A stretch of DNA of 46,202 nt from Symsagittifera roscoffensis (lineage: Eukaryota; Xenacoelomorpha; Acoela; Convolutidae), in contig NW_026970723.1 of the NCBI RefSeq assembly GCF_963678635.1, positions 1-46,202 of the forward strand, in the 5' to 3' direction. This document shows, piece after piece, positions 1 to 15,180 of this stretch. A program made the position numbers and the translations under genes. A model generated the notes under the pieces. It saw only the letters and a list, made by a program, of their open reading frames with translations, was not told where the DNA came from and searched no databases. Numbering within the stretch: position 1 is the first letter of the stretch; every line of letters begins with the position of its first letter.

Positions 1-3000
1 CATAAAACATCACCTCATATCCTATCATATCATATCGTATAACATCACCTCATATCTTATCATATCATATAGCATCACTTTAGACCTTATCATATCATAA
101 AACATCACCTCATATCCTATCATATCATATCATATAACAACACCTCAGATCTTATCATATCATATAACATCACCTCATATCTTATCATATCATATAACAT
201 CACCTCATATCTTATCATATCGTATAACATCACCTCATATCTTATCATATCATATAACATCAGCTCATATCTTATCAAATAATATAACATCACCTCATAT
301 CTTATCATATCGTATAACATCGCCTCATATCTTATCATATCATAAAACATCGCCTCATATCCTATCCTATCATATCATATCATATAACATCACCTCAGAT
401 CTTATCATATCGTATCATACAACATCACCTCATATCTTATCAAATAATATAACATCATCTCATATCTTATCATATCGTATAACATCGCCTCATATCTTAT
501 CATATCATAAAACATCGCCTCATATCCTATCCTATCATATCATATCATATAACATCACCTCAGATCTTATCATATCGTATCATACAACATCACCTCATAT
601 CTTATAAAATCATATAACATCACCTCATATCTTATCATATCATATAACATCACCTCATATCTTATCATATCATAAAACATCACCTCATATCCTATCATAT
701 CATATCGTATAACATCACCTCATATCTTATCATATCATATAGCATCACTTCAGACCTTATCATATCATAAAACATCACCTCATATCCTATCATATCATAT
801 CATATAACAACACCTCAGATCTTATCATATCGTATCATACAACATCACCTCATATCTTATCATATCATATAACATCACCTCATATCTTATCATATCATAT
901 AACATCACCTCATATCTTATCATATCGTATAACATCACCTCATATCTTATCATATCATATAACATCAGCTCATATCTTATCAAATAATATAACATCACCT
1001 CATATCTTATCATATCGTATAACATCGCCTCATATCTTATCATATCATAAAACATCGCCTCATATCCTATCCTATCATATCATACATATAACATCACCTC
1101 AGATCTTATCATATCGTATCATACAACATCACCTCATATCTTATCAAATAATATAACATCACCTCATATCTTATCATATCGTATAACATCGCCTCATATC
1201 TTATCATATCATAAAACATCGCCTCATATCCTATCCTATCATATCATATCATATAACATCACCTCAGATCTTATCATATCGTATCATACAACATCACCTC
1301 ATATCTTATCATATCATATAACATCACCTCATATCTTATCATATCATAAAACATCATCTCATATCCTATCATATCATATCATATAACATCACCTCATATC
1401 TTTTCATATCATAAAACGTCACCTGATATCTTATAAAATTATATAACATCACCTCATATCTTATCATATCATATAACATCACCTCATATCCTATCATATC
1501 ATATCATATAACATCACCTCATATCTTATCATATCATAAAACATCACCTCATATCCTATCATATCATATCATATGACATCACCTCATATCTTATCATATC
1601 ATATAACATCACCTCATATCTTATCAAATCATATAACATCACCTCATATCTTATCATATCGTATAACATCACCTCATATCTTATCATATCATAAAACATC
1701 ACCTCATATCTTATCAAATCATATAACATCACCTAATATCTTATCATATCATATAACATCACCTCATATCTTATCATATCATAAAACATCACCTCATATC
1801 CTATCATATCATATCATATAACATCACCTCAGATCTTATCATATCGTATCATACAACATCACCTCATATCTTATCATATCATATAACATCACCTCATATC
1901 TTATCATATCATAAAACATCATCTCATATCCTATCATATCATATCATATAACATCACCTCATATCTTTTCATATCATAAAACATCACCTGATATCTTATA
2001 AAATTATATAACATCACCTCATATCTTATCATATCATATAACATCACCTCATATCCTATCATATCATATCATATAACATCACCTCATATCTTATCATATC
2101 ATAAAACATCACCTCATATCCTATCATATCATATCATATGACATCACCTCATATCTTATCATATCATATAACATCACCTCATATCTTATCAAATCATAAA
2201 ACATCACCTCATATCTTATCATATCGTATAACATCACCCCATATCTTATCATATCATAAAACATCGCCTCATATCCTATCCTATCATATCATATCATATA
2301 ACATCACCTCAGATCTTATCATATCGTATCATACAACATCACCTCATATCTTATCATATCATATATCATCACCTCAAATCGTATCACATCATATAACATC
2401 ACCTCAAATATTATCATATCGTATAACATCACCTCATATCTTATCATATCATATAACATCACCTCATATCTTATCATATCATAAAACATCACCTCATATC
2501 CTATCATATCATATCATATAACATCACCTCAGATCTTATCATATCGTATCATACAAAATCACCTCATATCTTATCATATCATATAACATCACCTCATATC
2601 TTATCATATCATGAGACATCACCTCATATCCTATCATATCATATCATATAACATCACCTCATATCTTTTCATTTCATAAAACATCACCTGATATCTTATA
2701 AAATTATACAACATCACCTCATATCTTATCATATCATATAACATCACCTCATATCCTATCATATCATATCATATAACATCACCTCATATCTTATCATATC
2801 ATATAACATCGCCTCATATCTTATCAAATCATATAACATCACCTAATATCTTATCATATCATATAACATCACCTCATATCTTATCATATCATAAAACATC
2901 ACCTCATATCCTATCATATCATATCATATAACATCACCTCAGATCTTATCATATCGTATCATACAACATCACCTCATATCTTATCTTATCATATAACATC

Positions 3001-6000
3001 ACCTCATATCTTATCATATCATAAAACATCATCTCATATCCTATCATATCATATCATATAACATCACCTCATATCTTTTCATATCATAAAACATCACCTG
3101 ATATCTTATAAAATTATATAACATCACCTCATATCTTATCATATCATATAACATCACCTCATATCCTATCATATCATATCATATAACATCACCTCATATC
3201 TTATCATATCATAAAACATCACCTCATATCCTATCATATCATATCATATAACATCACCTCATATCTTATCATATCATATAACATCACCTCATATCTTATC
3301 AAATCATATAACATCACCTCATATCTTATCATATCGTATAACATCACCTCATATCTTATCATATCATAAAACATCGCCTCATATCCTATCCTATCATATC
3401 ATATCATATAACATCACCTCAGATCTTATCATATCGTATCATACAACATCACCTCATATCTTATCATATCATATATCATCACCTCAAATCGTATCACATC
3501 ATATAACATCACCTCAAATATTATCATATCGTATAACATCACCTCATATCTTATCATATCATATAATATCACCTCATATCTTATCATATCATAAAACATC
3601 ACCTCATATCCTATCATATCATATCATATAACATCACCTCAGATCTTATCATATCGTATCATACAAAATCACCTCATATCTTATCATATCATATAACATC
3701 ACCTCATATCTTATCATATCATAAGACATCACCTCATATCCTATCATATCATATCATATAACATCACCTCATATCTTTTCATATCATAAAACATCGCCTG
3801 ATATCTTATAAAATTATATAACATCACCTCATATCTTATCATATCATATAACATCACCTCATATCCTATCATATCATATCATATAACATCACCTCATATC
3901 TTATCATATCATATAACATCACCTCATATCTTATCAAATCATATAACATCACCTCATATCTTATCATATTGTATAACATCACCTCATAGCTTATCATATC
4001 ATAAAACATCGCCTCACATCCTATCCTATCATATCATATCATATAACATCACCTCAGATCTTATCATATCGTATCATACAACATCACCTCATATCTTATC
4101 ATATCATATATCATCACCTCAAATCGTATCACATCATATAACATCACCTCATATCTTATCATATCATATAACATCACCTCATATCTTATCATATCATATC
4201 ATATAACATCACCTCAGATCTTATCATATCGTATCATACAAAATCACCTCATATCTTATCATATCATATAACATCACCTCATATCTTATCATATCATAAG
4301 ACATCACCTCATATCCTATCATATCATATCATATAACATCACCTCATATCTTTTCATATCATAAAACATCACCTGATATCTTATAAAATTATATAACATC
4401 AGCTCATATCCTATCATATCATATCATATAACATCACCTCATATCTTATCATATCATATAACATCACCTCATATCTTATCAAATCATATAACATCACCTC
4501 ATATCTTATCATATCGTATAACATCACCTCATATCTTATCATATCATAAAACATCGCCTCATATCCTATCCTATCATATCATATCATATAACATCACCTC
4601 AGATCTTATCATATCGTATCATACAACATCACCTCATATCTTATCATATCATATATCATCACCTCAAATCGTATCACATCATATAACATCACCTCAAATA
4701 TTATCATATCGTATAACATCACCTCATATCTTATCATATCATATAACATCACCTCATATCTTATCATATCATAAAACATCACCTCATATCCTATCATATC
4801 ATATCATATAACATCACCTCAGATCTTATCATATCGTATCATACAAAATCACCTCATATCTTATCATATCATATAACATCACCTCATATCTTATCATATC
4901 ATAAGACATCACCTCATTTCCTATCATATCATATCATATAACATCACTTCATATCTTTTCATATCATATAACATCACCTCATATCTTATCATATCATAAA
5001 ACATCACCTCATGTCCTATCATATCATATCGTATAACATCACCTCATATCTTATCATATCATATAACATCACCTCATACCTTATCATATCATAAAACATC
5101 ACCTCATATCCTATCATATCATAAAACATCACCTCATGTCCTATCATATCATATCGTATAACATCACCTCATATCTTATCATATCATGTAACATCACCTC
5201 ATATCTTATCATATCATTTAACATCACCTCATATCTTATCATATCGTATAACATCACCTCATATCTTATCATATCATAAAACATCACCTCATATCCTATC
5301 ATATCATATCATTTAACATCACCTCAGATCTTATCATATCGTATCATACAACATCACCTCATATCTTATCATATCATATAACATCACCTCAAATCGTATC
5401 ACATCATATAACATAACCTCAAATCTTATCATATCATATAACATCACTTCATATCTTATCATATCGTACAACATCACCTCATATCTTATCATATCATTTA
5501 ACATCACCTCATATCTTTTCATATCATAAAACATCACCTCATATCTTATCAAATCATATAACATCACCTCATATCTTATCATATCATTTAACATCACCTC
5601 ATTTCTTATCATATCATAAAACATCACCTCATATCCTATCATATCATATCATATAACTTTACCTAAGATCTTATCATATCGTATTATACAACATCACCTC
5701 ATATCTTATCATATCATATAACATCACCTCATATCTTATCATATCATATAACATCACCTCATTTCTTATCATATCGTATAACATCACCTCATATCTTATC
5801 ATATCATATAACATCACCTCATATCTTATCATATCATAAAACATCACCTCATATCCTATCATATCATATCATATAAGATCACCTCAGATCTTATCATATC
5901 GTATCATATAACATCACCTCATATCTTATCAAATCATATAATATCACCTCATATCTTATCATATCATATAACATCACCTCATATCTTATCATATCATAAA

Positions 6001-9000
6001 ACATCACCTCATATCCTATCATATCATATCATATAACATCACCTCAGATCTTATCATATCGTATCATACAACATCATATCATATGACATCACCTCATATC
6101 TTATCATATCATATAACATCACCTCATATCTTATCATGTCGTATAACATCACCTCATATCTTATCATATCATATAACATCACCTCATATCTTATCATATC
6201 ATAAAACATCACCTCATATCCTATCATATCATATCATATAACATCACCACAGATCTTATCATATCGTATCATATAACATCACCTCATATCTTATCCTATC
6301 ATATATAATCACCTCATATCATATCATATCATATCATATCATATAACATCACCTCATATCTTATCATATCATATAACATCACCTCATTTCTTATCATATC
6401 GTATAACATCACCTCAAATCTTATCATATCATATAACATCACCTCATATCTTATCATATCATAAAACATCACCTCATATCCTATCATATCATATCATATA
6501 AGATCACCTCAGATCTTATCATATCGTATCATATAACATCACCTCATATCTTATCAAATCATATAATATCACCTCATATCATATCATATCATATAACATC
6601 ACCTCAGATCTTACCATATCGTATCATACAACATCATATCATATGACATCACCTCATATCTTATCATATCGTATAACATCACCTCATAACCTATCATATC
6701 GTATCATCAAACATCACCTCATATCTTATTATATCATATAATATCACCTCATAGCTTATCATATCATAAAACATCACCTCATTTCCTATCATATCATATC
6801 ATATAACATCACTTCATATCTTTTCATATCATATAACATCACCTCATATCTTATCATATCATAAAACATCACCTCATGTCCTATCATATCATATCATATC
6901 GTATAACATCACCTCATATCTTATCATATCATATAACATCACCTCATACCTTATCATATCATAAAACATCACCTCATATCCTATCATATCATAAAACATC
7001 ACCTCATGTCCTATCATATCATATCATATAACAACACCTCAGATCTTATCATATCGTATCATACAACATCACCTCATATCTTATCATATCATTTAACATC
7101 ACCTCATATCTTATCATATCGTATAACATCACCTCATATCTTATCATAACATAAAACATCACCTCATATCTTATCATATCATATAACATCACCTCATACC
7201 TTATCATATCATAAAACATCACCTCATATCCTATCATATCATATCATATAAGATCACCTCAGATCTTATCATATCGTATCATATAACATCACCTCATATC
7301 TTATCAAATCATATAATATCACCTCTTATCTTATCATATCATATAACATCACCTCATATCTTATCATATCATAAAACATCACCTCATATCCTATCATATC
7401 ATATCATATAACATCACCTCAGATCTTATCATATCGTATCATACAACATCATATCATATGACATCACCTCATATCTTATCATATCATATAACATCACCTC
7501 ATATCTTATCATGTCGTATAACATCACCTCATATCTTATCATATCATATAACATCACCTCATATCTTATCATATCATTTAACATCACCTCATATCCTATC
7601 ATATAATATCATATAACATCACCACAGATCTTATCATATCGTATCATATAACATCACCTCATATCTTATCCTATCATATATAATCACCTCATATCATATC
7701 ATATCATATCATATAACATCACCTCATATCTTATCATATCATATAACATCACCTCATTTCTTATCATATCGTATAACATCACCTCATATCTTATCATATC
7801 ATAAAACATCACCTCATGTCCTATCATATCATATCGTATAACATCACCTCATATCTTATCATATCATATAACATCACCTCATACCTTATCATATCATAAA
7901 ACATCACCTCATATCCTATCATATCATATCATATAACAACACCTCAGATCTTATCATATCGTATCATACAACATCACCTCATATCTTATCATATCATGTA
8001 ACATCACCTCATATCTTATCATATCATTTAACATCACCTCATATCTTATCATATCGTATAACATCACCTCATATCTTATCATATCATAAAACATCACCTC
8101 ATATCCTATCATATCATATCATTTAACATCACCTCAGATCTTATCATATCGTATCATACAACATCACCTCATATCTTATCATATCATATAACATCACCTC
8201 AAATCGTATCACATCATATAACATAACCTCAAATCTTATCATATCATATAACATCACTTCATATCTTATCATATCGTACAACATCACCTCATATCTTATC
8301 ATATCATTTAACATCACCTCATATCTTTTCATATCATAAAACATCACCTCATATCTTATCAAATCATATAACATCACCTCATATCTTATCATATCATTTA
8401 ACATCACCTCATTTCTTATCATATCATAAAACATCACCTCATATCCTATCATATCATATCATATAACTTTACCTAAGATCTTATCATATCGTATTATACA
8501 ACATCACCTCATATCTTATCATATCATATAACATCACCTCATATCTTATCATATCATATAACATCACCTCATTTCTTATCATATCGTATAACATCACCTC
8601 ATATCTTATCATATCATATAACATCACCTCATATCTTATCATATCATAAAACATCACCTCATATCCTATCATATCATATCATATAAGATCACCTCAGATC
8701 TTATCATATCGTATCATATAACATCACCTCATATCTTATCAAATCATATAATATCACCTCATATCTTATCATATCATATAACATCACCTCATATCTTATC
8801 ATATCATAAAACATCACCTCATATCCTATCATATCATAACATATAACATCACCTCAGATCTTATCATATCGTATCATACAACATCATATCATATGACATC
8901 ACCTCATATCTTATCATATCATATAACATCACCTCATATCTTATCATGTCGTATAACATCACCTCATATCTTATCATATCATATAACATCACCTCATATC

Positions 9001-12000
9001 TTATCATATCATAAAACATCACCTCATATCCTATCATATCATATCATATAACATCACCACAGATCTTATCATATCGTATCATATAACATCACCTCATATC
9101 TTATCCTATCATATATAATCACCTCATATCATATCATATCATATCATATAACATCACCTCATATCTTATCATATCATATAACATCACCTCATTTCTTATC
9201 ATATCGTATAACATCACCTCAAATCTTATCATATCATATAACATCACCTCATATCTTATCATATCATAAAACATCACCTCATATCCTATCATATCATATC
9301 ATATAAGATCACCTCAGATCTTATCATATCGTATCATATAACATCACCTCATATCTTATCAAATCATATAATATCACCTCATATCTTATCAAATCATATA
9401 ACATCACCTCAGATCTTACCATATCGTATCATACAACATCATATCGTATGACATCACCTCATATCTTATCATATCGTATAACATCACCTCATAACCTATC
9501 ATATCGTATCATCAAACATCACCTCATATCTTATTATATCATATAATATCACCTCATAGCTTATCATATCATAAAACATTGGCTCAGATCTTATCATATC
9601 ATATAACATCACCTCATATCTTATCATATCATAAAACATCACCTCATACCCTATCATATCTTATCATATAACATCCCCTCATATCTTATCTTATCCTAAA
9701 CATCACCTCGTATCTTATCATATCATATAACACTACCTCATATCTTATCATATCATAAACCATCACCTCATATCCTATCATATCATACCATATTACATCA
9801 CCTCAGATCTTATCATATCGTATCAAATAACATCACCTCATATCTTATCCTATCATATATAATCACCTCATATCATATCATATCATATAACATCACCTCA
9901 TATCTTATCATATCGTATAACATCACCTCATAACCTATCATATCGTATCATCAAACATCACCTCATATCTTATTATATCATATAATATCACCTCATAGCT
10001 TAGCATATCATAAAACATCAGCTCAGATCTTATCATATCATATAACATCACCTAATATCTTATCATATCATAAAACATCACCTCATACCCTATCATATCT
10101 TATCATATAACATCACCTCCTATCTTATCTTATCCTAAACATCACCTCATATCTTATCATATCATATAACACTACCTCATATCTTATCATATCATAAACC
10201 ATCACCTCATATCCTATCATATCATACCATATAACACCACCTAAGATCTTATCATATCGTATCATACAACATCACCTCATATCTTATCATATCATATAAC
10301 ATCACATCATATCTTATCATATCATATAACATCACCTCATATCTTATCATATCGTATAACATCACCTCATATCTTATCGTATCATATCATATAACATCAC
10401 CTCAGATCTTATCATATCGTATCATGCAACATCACCTCATATCTTATCATATCGTATCAAATAACATCACCTCATATCTTACCATATCATATAACATGAC
10501 CTCATATCTTATCATATCGTATCATATAACATCACCTCATATCTTTTCGTATCACATATAATCACCCCATATCATTTCATATCATATAACATCACCTCAT
10601 ATCTTATCATATCATAAAACATCACCTCATATCCTATCATATCATAAAACATCACCTCATATCCTATCATATCATATCATATAACATCACCTAAGATCTT
10701 ATCATATCGTATCATACAACATCACCTCATATTTTATCATATCATATAACATCACCTCATATCTTATCATATCATATAACATCACCTCATATCTTATCAT
10801 ATCGTATAACATCACTTCATATCTTATCGTATCATATCATATAACATCACCTCAGATCTTATCATATCGTATCATGCAACATCACCTCATATCTTATCAT
10901 ATCATATAACATCACCTCATATCTTATCAAATCATATAACATCACCTCATATCTTATCATATCGTATAACATCACCTCATATCTTATCGTATCATAAAAC
11001 ATCGCCTCATATCCTATCCTATCATATGATATCATATAACATCACCTCAGATCTTATCATATCGTATCATACAACATCACCTCATATCTTATCATATCAT
11101 ATAACATCACCTCATACCTTATCGTATCATATATCATCACCTCAAATCGTATCACATCATATAACATCACTTCAAATCTTATCATATCATATAACATCAC
11201 TTCATATATTATCATATCGTATAACATCACCTCATATCTTATCATATCATTTAACATCACCTCAAATCTTTTCATATCATAAAACATCACCTCATATCTT
11301 ATCAAATCATATAACATCACCTAATATCTTATCATAGCATATAACATCACCTCATATCTTATCATCTCATAAAACATCACCTCATATCCTATCATATCAT
11401 ATCATATAACATCACCTCAGATCTTATCATATCGTATCATACAACATCACCTCATATCTTATCATATCATATAACATCACCTCATATCTTATCATATCAT
11501 AAAACATCACCTCATATCCTATCATATCATATCATATAACATCACCTCATATCTTATTTCATCATATAATATTATCTCATAGCTTATCATATCATAAAAC
11601 ATCACCTCATATCTTATCATATCATATAACATCACCTCATATCTTATCATATCATAAAACATCACCTCATACCCTATCATATCTTATCATATAACATCAC
11701 CTCATATCTTATCAAATCATATAACATCACCTCATATCTTATCATATCGTATAACATCACCTCATATCTTATCATATCATAAAACATCGCCTCATATCCT
11801 ATCCTATCATATGATATCATATAACATCACCTCAGATCTTATCATATCGTATCATACAACATCACCTCATATCTTATCATATCATATAACATCACCTCAT
11901 ACCTTATCGTATCATATATCATCACCTCAAATCGTATCACATCATATAACATCACCTCAAATCTTATCATATCATATAACATCACTTCATATATTATCAT

Positions 12001-12600
12001 ATCCTATAACATCACCTCATATCTTATCATATCATTTAACATCACCTCAAATCTTTTCATATCATAAAACATCACCTCATATCTTATCAAATCATATAAC
12101 ATCACCTAATATTTTATCATATCATATAACATCACCTCATATCTTATCATCTCATAAAACATCACCTCATATCCTATCCTATCATATCATATAACATCAC
12201 CTCAGATCTTATCATATCGTATCATACAACATCACCTCATATCTTATCATATCATATAACATCACCTCATATCTTATCATATCATAAAATATCACCTCAT
12301 ATCCTATCATATCATATCATATAACATCACCTCATATCTTTTCATATCATAAAACATCACCTGATATCTTATAAAATCATATAACATCACCTCATATCTT
12401 ATCATATCATATAACATCACCTCATATCTTATCATATCATAAAACATCACCTGATATCTTATAAAATCATATAACATCACCTCATACCTTATCGTATCAT
12501 ATATCATCACCTCAAATCGTATCACATCATATAACATCACCTCAAATCTTATCAGATCATATAACATCACCTCATATCTTATCATATCATTTAACATCAC
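1..12600. repeat. AT-rich 30-bp satellite array, left block
   Basis: The whole stretch is a tandem array of a roughly 30-bp unit with core TAACATCACCTCATATC followed by TTATCATATCATA. Longer 35-bp units carry an extra ATATC, and some units contain AGATCT, ATAAAAC or CGTATAAC variants. These variants recur in a fixed order and so define higher-order repeats: the block at 5334-5862 recurs at 8144-8672 (2,810-bp offset), 120-350 resembles 825-1055 (705-bp offset), and 2319, 3429 and 4609 start near-identical blocks. The + strand is almost free of G. The long open frames on both strands are by-products of a unit length divisible by three, so I call no gene here. It is probably heterochromatin, perhaps pericentromeric or subtelomeric, but the sequence does not say which. 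Confidence 0.97.
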
Positions 12601-12770
12601 TGTGACATTCGACCAGAATGTGAAAAATGCAATCTCTGCAGAATTCGGAATTTTAGCAGTAAGCCTTCCGGATTGGTGGTGTTTAAGAACTAAGAGCGTT
12701 ATTGGATCGTTTGGCCAGAAGGTGAGGGCTGGAATATTCTAGTATTTTAAAATTTCAAAAATTCGAATGA

Positions 12771-12778
12771 TGACGTCA
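12771..12778 (+). promoter_or_regulatory. CRE/ATF-type site TGACGTCA in left LTR
   Basis: A perfect palindromic TGACGTCA, the consensus for CREB/ATF bZIP proteins in animals, lies 170 bp into the LTR, where U3 promoter elements are expected. About 25 bp downstream is GGCCATTTTG, which resembles a YY1-type site. Both are retained in the right LTR. The function is inferred from the motifs only. Confidence 0.4.
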
Positions 12779-12987
12779 CATTTCTGAGAAATGCTAAAAC
12801 GGCCATTTTGACAAGAAACGAGAGAGAAGACACAACAACATTAGTTGCGCTGACGATAACAACGATAATCGTGATTGAAAAACAGCAGCAGATTGCAGGA
12901 ATAGCAGAGAACGTTCCGAGTTGCAACTATTGTGCTGCTACAATAGTTGCAAGGCCGTTGCGAACAACGGTGAAGGGTAAGAAACCA

Positions 12988-13053
12988 GCCTTCCGGATTA
13001 GGAAGAAATCAAGATTAACGAGCTTGATTCAGCGGATTCAAGAATCCGGAAGG
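12988..13053 (+). other. Long imperfect hairpin in LTR, CCTTCCGGATT / AATCCGGAAGG arms
   Basis: An 11-nt arm CCTTCCGGATT is followed about 45 nt later by its exact complement AATCCGGAAGG. Nested inside are AATCAAG and CTTGATT, which are also complementary, so the whole could fold as a long stem. The same design recurs in the leader at about 14762-14831 and in the right LTR. It could be an RNA structure or a transcription-factor array; which one is not decidable here. Confidence 0.5.
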
Positions 13054-13535
13054 GTCTCGGGACTGAAACTTTTATTGACTCGTTTAAACTTTTAGCTTCC
13101 TGTCATGTCCTGACTTGAATTTAAATAATATCTAGATTCATTTTGATAGGGATGAGAAGCTAAGAGTTGGGTGAAAGGGTTGATCCATCTTCGATGGAGA
13201 TGATGATTTTTATATACTGAACAAAAACAATAGTAATATAATAAGTAGTAGCCCTGTTTTTAGGAGTGACCTCGTGGTCTGGGGATACTGAGACCCAGCC
13301 ATGAGCTCACTATTTTTGCATGTAATTCAGTTAATTTGAGCGTTCTGGTCGAAGCCGGAGAACAGTAACGTTTTTGTCGACCCGATGTTGGAAAAGACCA
13401 CCGAAAAGTACTGGCTTGGTAGAGACGGTGAAAAGCATGCAAAGCTCTGTTTAGACGCTAGCCAGTCGTCTTAAGACTTAGTTTTGTTTTCCGTCGATAT
13501 GTATCTTCCGGGCGAATGTTACATGTATGTTTTTA

Positions 13536-13553
13536 TGGCGCTCCTGGGTGTTA
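13536..13553 (+). other. Possible primer-binding site
   Basis: The first TGG downstream of the left LTR starts TGGCGCTCCTGGGTG, 12 nt after the LTR end. Primer-binding sites begin with TGG because tRNAs end in CCA. I cannot match this to a specific tRNA from memory, and 12 nt is a rather long offset, so this is a weak call. Confidence 0.25.
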
Positions 13554-13588
13554 TTCTTTTTAACATCATGACCGGCAGAACCGTTGAC

Positions 13589-13614
13589 GAGCACTCCGCG
13601 CCGAGCGGATGCTC
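13589..13614 (+). other. GC-rich stem-loop near the start of the leader
   Basis: GAGCACTCCGC pairs with GCGGATGCTC, leaving one bulged C and a 5-nt loop (GCCGA). It lies about 66 nt after the left LTR, where retroviral dimerisation or packaging hairpins often sit. The function is inferred from position only. Confidence 0.4.
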
Positions 13615-15180
13615 ACATTAACGCCCTTAATAGGCCTAAACCGCCGGGGCGGAAGGGTAGTTTGGAACGCGGAAGCCTTCCGGATTACCGTGAATAGTTT
13701 TTTAACTTAGTTAAGACCGAAAATTCACGAACCAGGAAGGGTGGGGGGAATCGCGAACCCCTCTTCCCCTGAGTGGTTTGTGACCAAAAACACTTAAAGA
13801 TATAAGTAAACCAAACAAAAAGTAGTATAGTACCCAAGAAAAACAAAAAACATAAAAAATAACCGAAAAAACCAAAAACAGTAAAAAAGTAAAAAATCAG
13901 TAGAAATCATCCCCCCAGACAAGATGTGATCCAATCCCTCCGTTTGCTGTTGATAGATATATTGTTGTTACAGGCATTTATATCAGTCAGGATCGTTACG
14001 ATCAGTTTTGTAGCCCGTTTGTGAGGCTTGTACTGTAGGGTTATTTGAGCATTTAAGCACGTTAATGATAAATTGCGCTCAATCCGGAAGGGTCAGCTGA
14101 TTTGCGCTCAATTCGGAAGGGTCTTGGGTGAAGACCGATCCGGCAAGCAGTACAAGGAGCAACAGGAAAGGGCTCAACGACAACAACAATCGACTGTTGG
14201 GTATCGTTAACAAGTTTTGTATCCCTTTTGGTACAAGAAGTAAGATAGTAATTGGTGGGGGGCTCGACAGTGCTGCACTGTAGTGACACTTCACCGAACT
14301 GCGAATATCCGAGTTAAGCACCTTAATTCGGATATTAAACAAACCCGGAGGGGTATAGTATTACTAATTTTATTACTTATATAGCCTATATTAATAGTCT
14401 TATATCGATTTTCAGTCAAAAACAACGAAAACAGACCGGTTTTTAGGATCAAAATTGCGATATTTTGATCCCCCCACAAGTCGCGATTTTTGAGATATCG
14501 ATATTTTTTGATACGGAAAAAAGCGCTAAGTTAGTGTGTTACATCGTAACAGCACTACCATAATTGATAGAACTGGTTAAGTTAAGTTCGGGAGTGGTTG
14601 GAACTATTTTGGTACCGAAAATCGAAATTTCGTGATTTTTGAGAAAACGGAACACTATAAATTTAGAAAATTTTTTGAAATTTTTGAGTTACGGCAGTAA
14701 AAATAAGTGTTCGGACAACTTCCAATAGTGAATCTACGAGTTTTAAAACCAGCTACCCGAAAGCCTTCCGGGTTGCAGAGAAATCGAACATAACGTGTTT
14801 GATTTGGTGGATTCATCAATCCGGAGGGGTCCTGGTAGCATAGTTTTTCGCAAAATTTTTCTACAAAAGCGTTTTAGATCGGGTCTTTTGCATTGAACTA
14901 GAAGAGTATAAATTTTTATAAATTTTTTTTAGAAGAGCCCTTATACCCCTACCAAAAGGTAATAGCGGTTGAATAAAGTAACTTTAGGCCGTTCTAGACG
15001 AAAAGGGAGGGCTAAAGGCACAGCAAAAGCTTAATCGAGCCGAAGTTAGGCCAGCGATAAGACCCTTCACCGTTAGTGTGAATTGTCAAATAGGAGGTTT
15101 AACCTCAATCCGGAAGGGTCTAGGAAGGTAGTACATACCCTTCCCAGTTAATTGAAAGAGCATAATTGCATCGGAGAACG

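Larger units (their letters stand above)
12601..13523 (+). repeat. Left (5') LTR
   Basis: The left terminal repeat is 923 bp, from TGTGACATTC to GAATGTTACA, and abuts satellite directly at 12600. It matches the right LTR with about nine substitutions, and lacks six bases present in the right copy near 13398-13404. It contains a perfect TGACGTCA site and a long imperfect hairpin (12988-13053). I could not place U3, R and U5 boundaries. A TATA-like TTTATATAC lies at about 13210, but the right LTR has TTTATCTAC there. I saw no AATAAA inside the LTR. A 95-codon open frame at 12808-13095 appears in both LTRs only because the LTRs are copies; it lacks an ATG start. Confidence 0.95.

Noticed and set aside
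120-350. Open frames of 60-127 codons throughout the satellite on both strands
   Set aside because: They are translations of the 30-bp repeat, ended wherever a 35-bp unit shifts the frame; there is no independent coding signal.
1-12600. CRISPR array
   Set aside because: Units are directly contiguous with no unique spacers; the element context is eukaryotic.
12808-13095. 95-codon open frame in both LTRs (starting TTG)
   Set aside because: It has no ATG start, low-complexity composition, and duplication explained by the LTRs being copies of each other.
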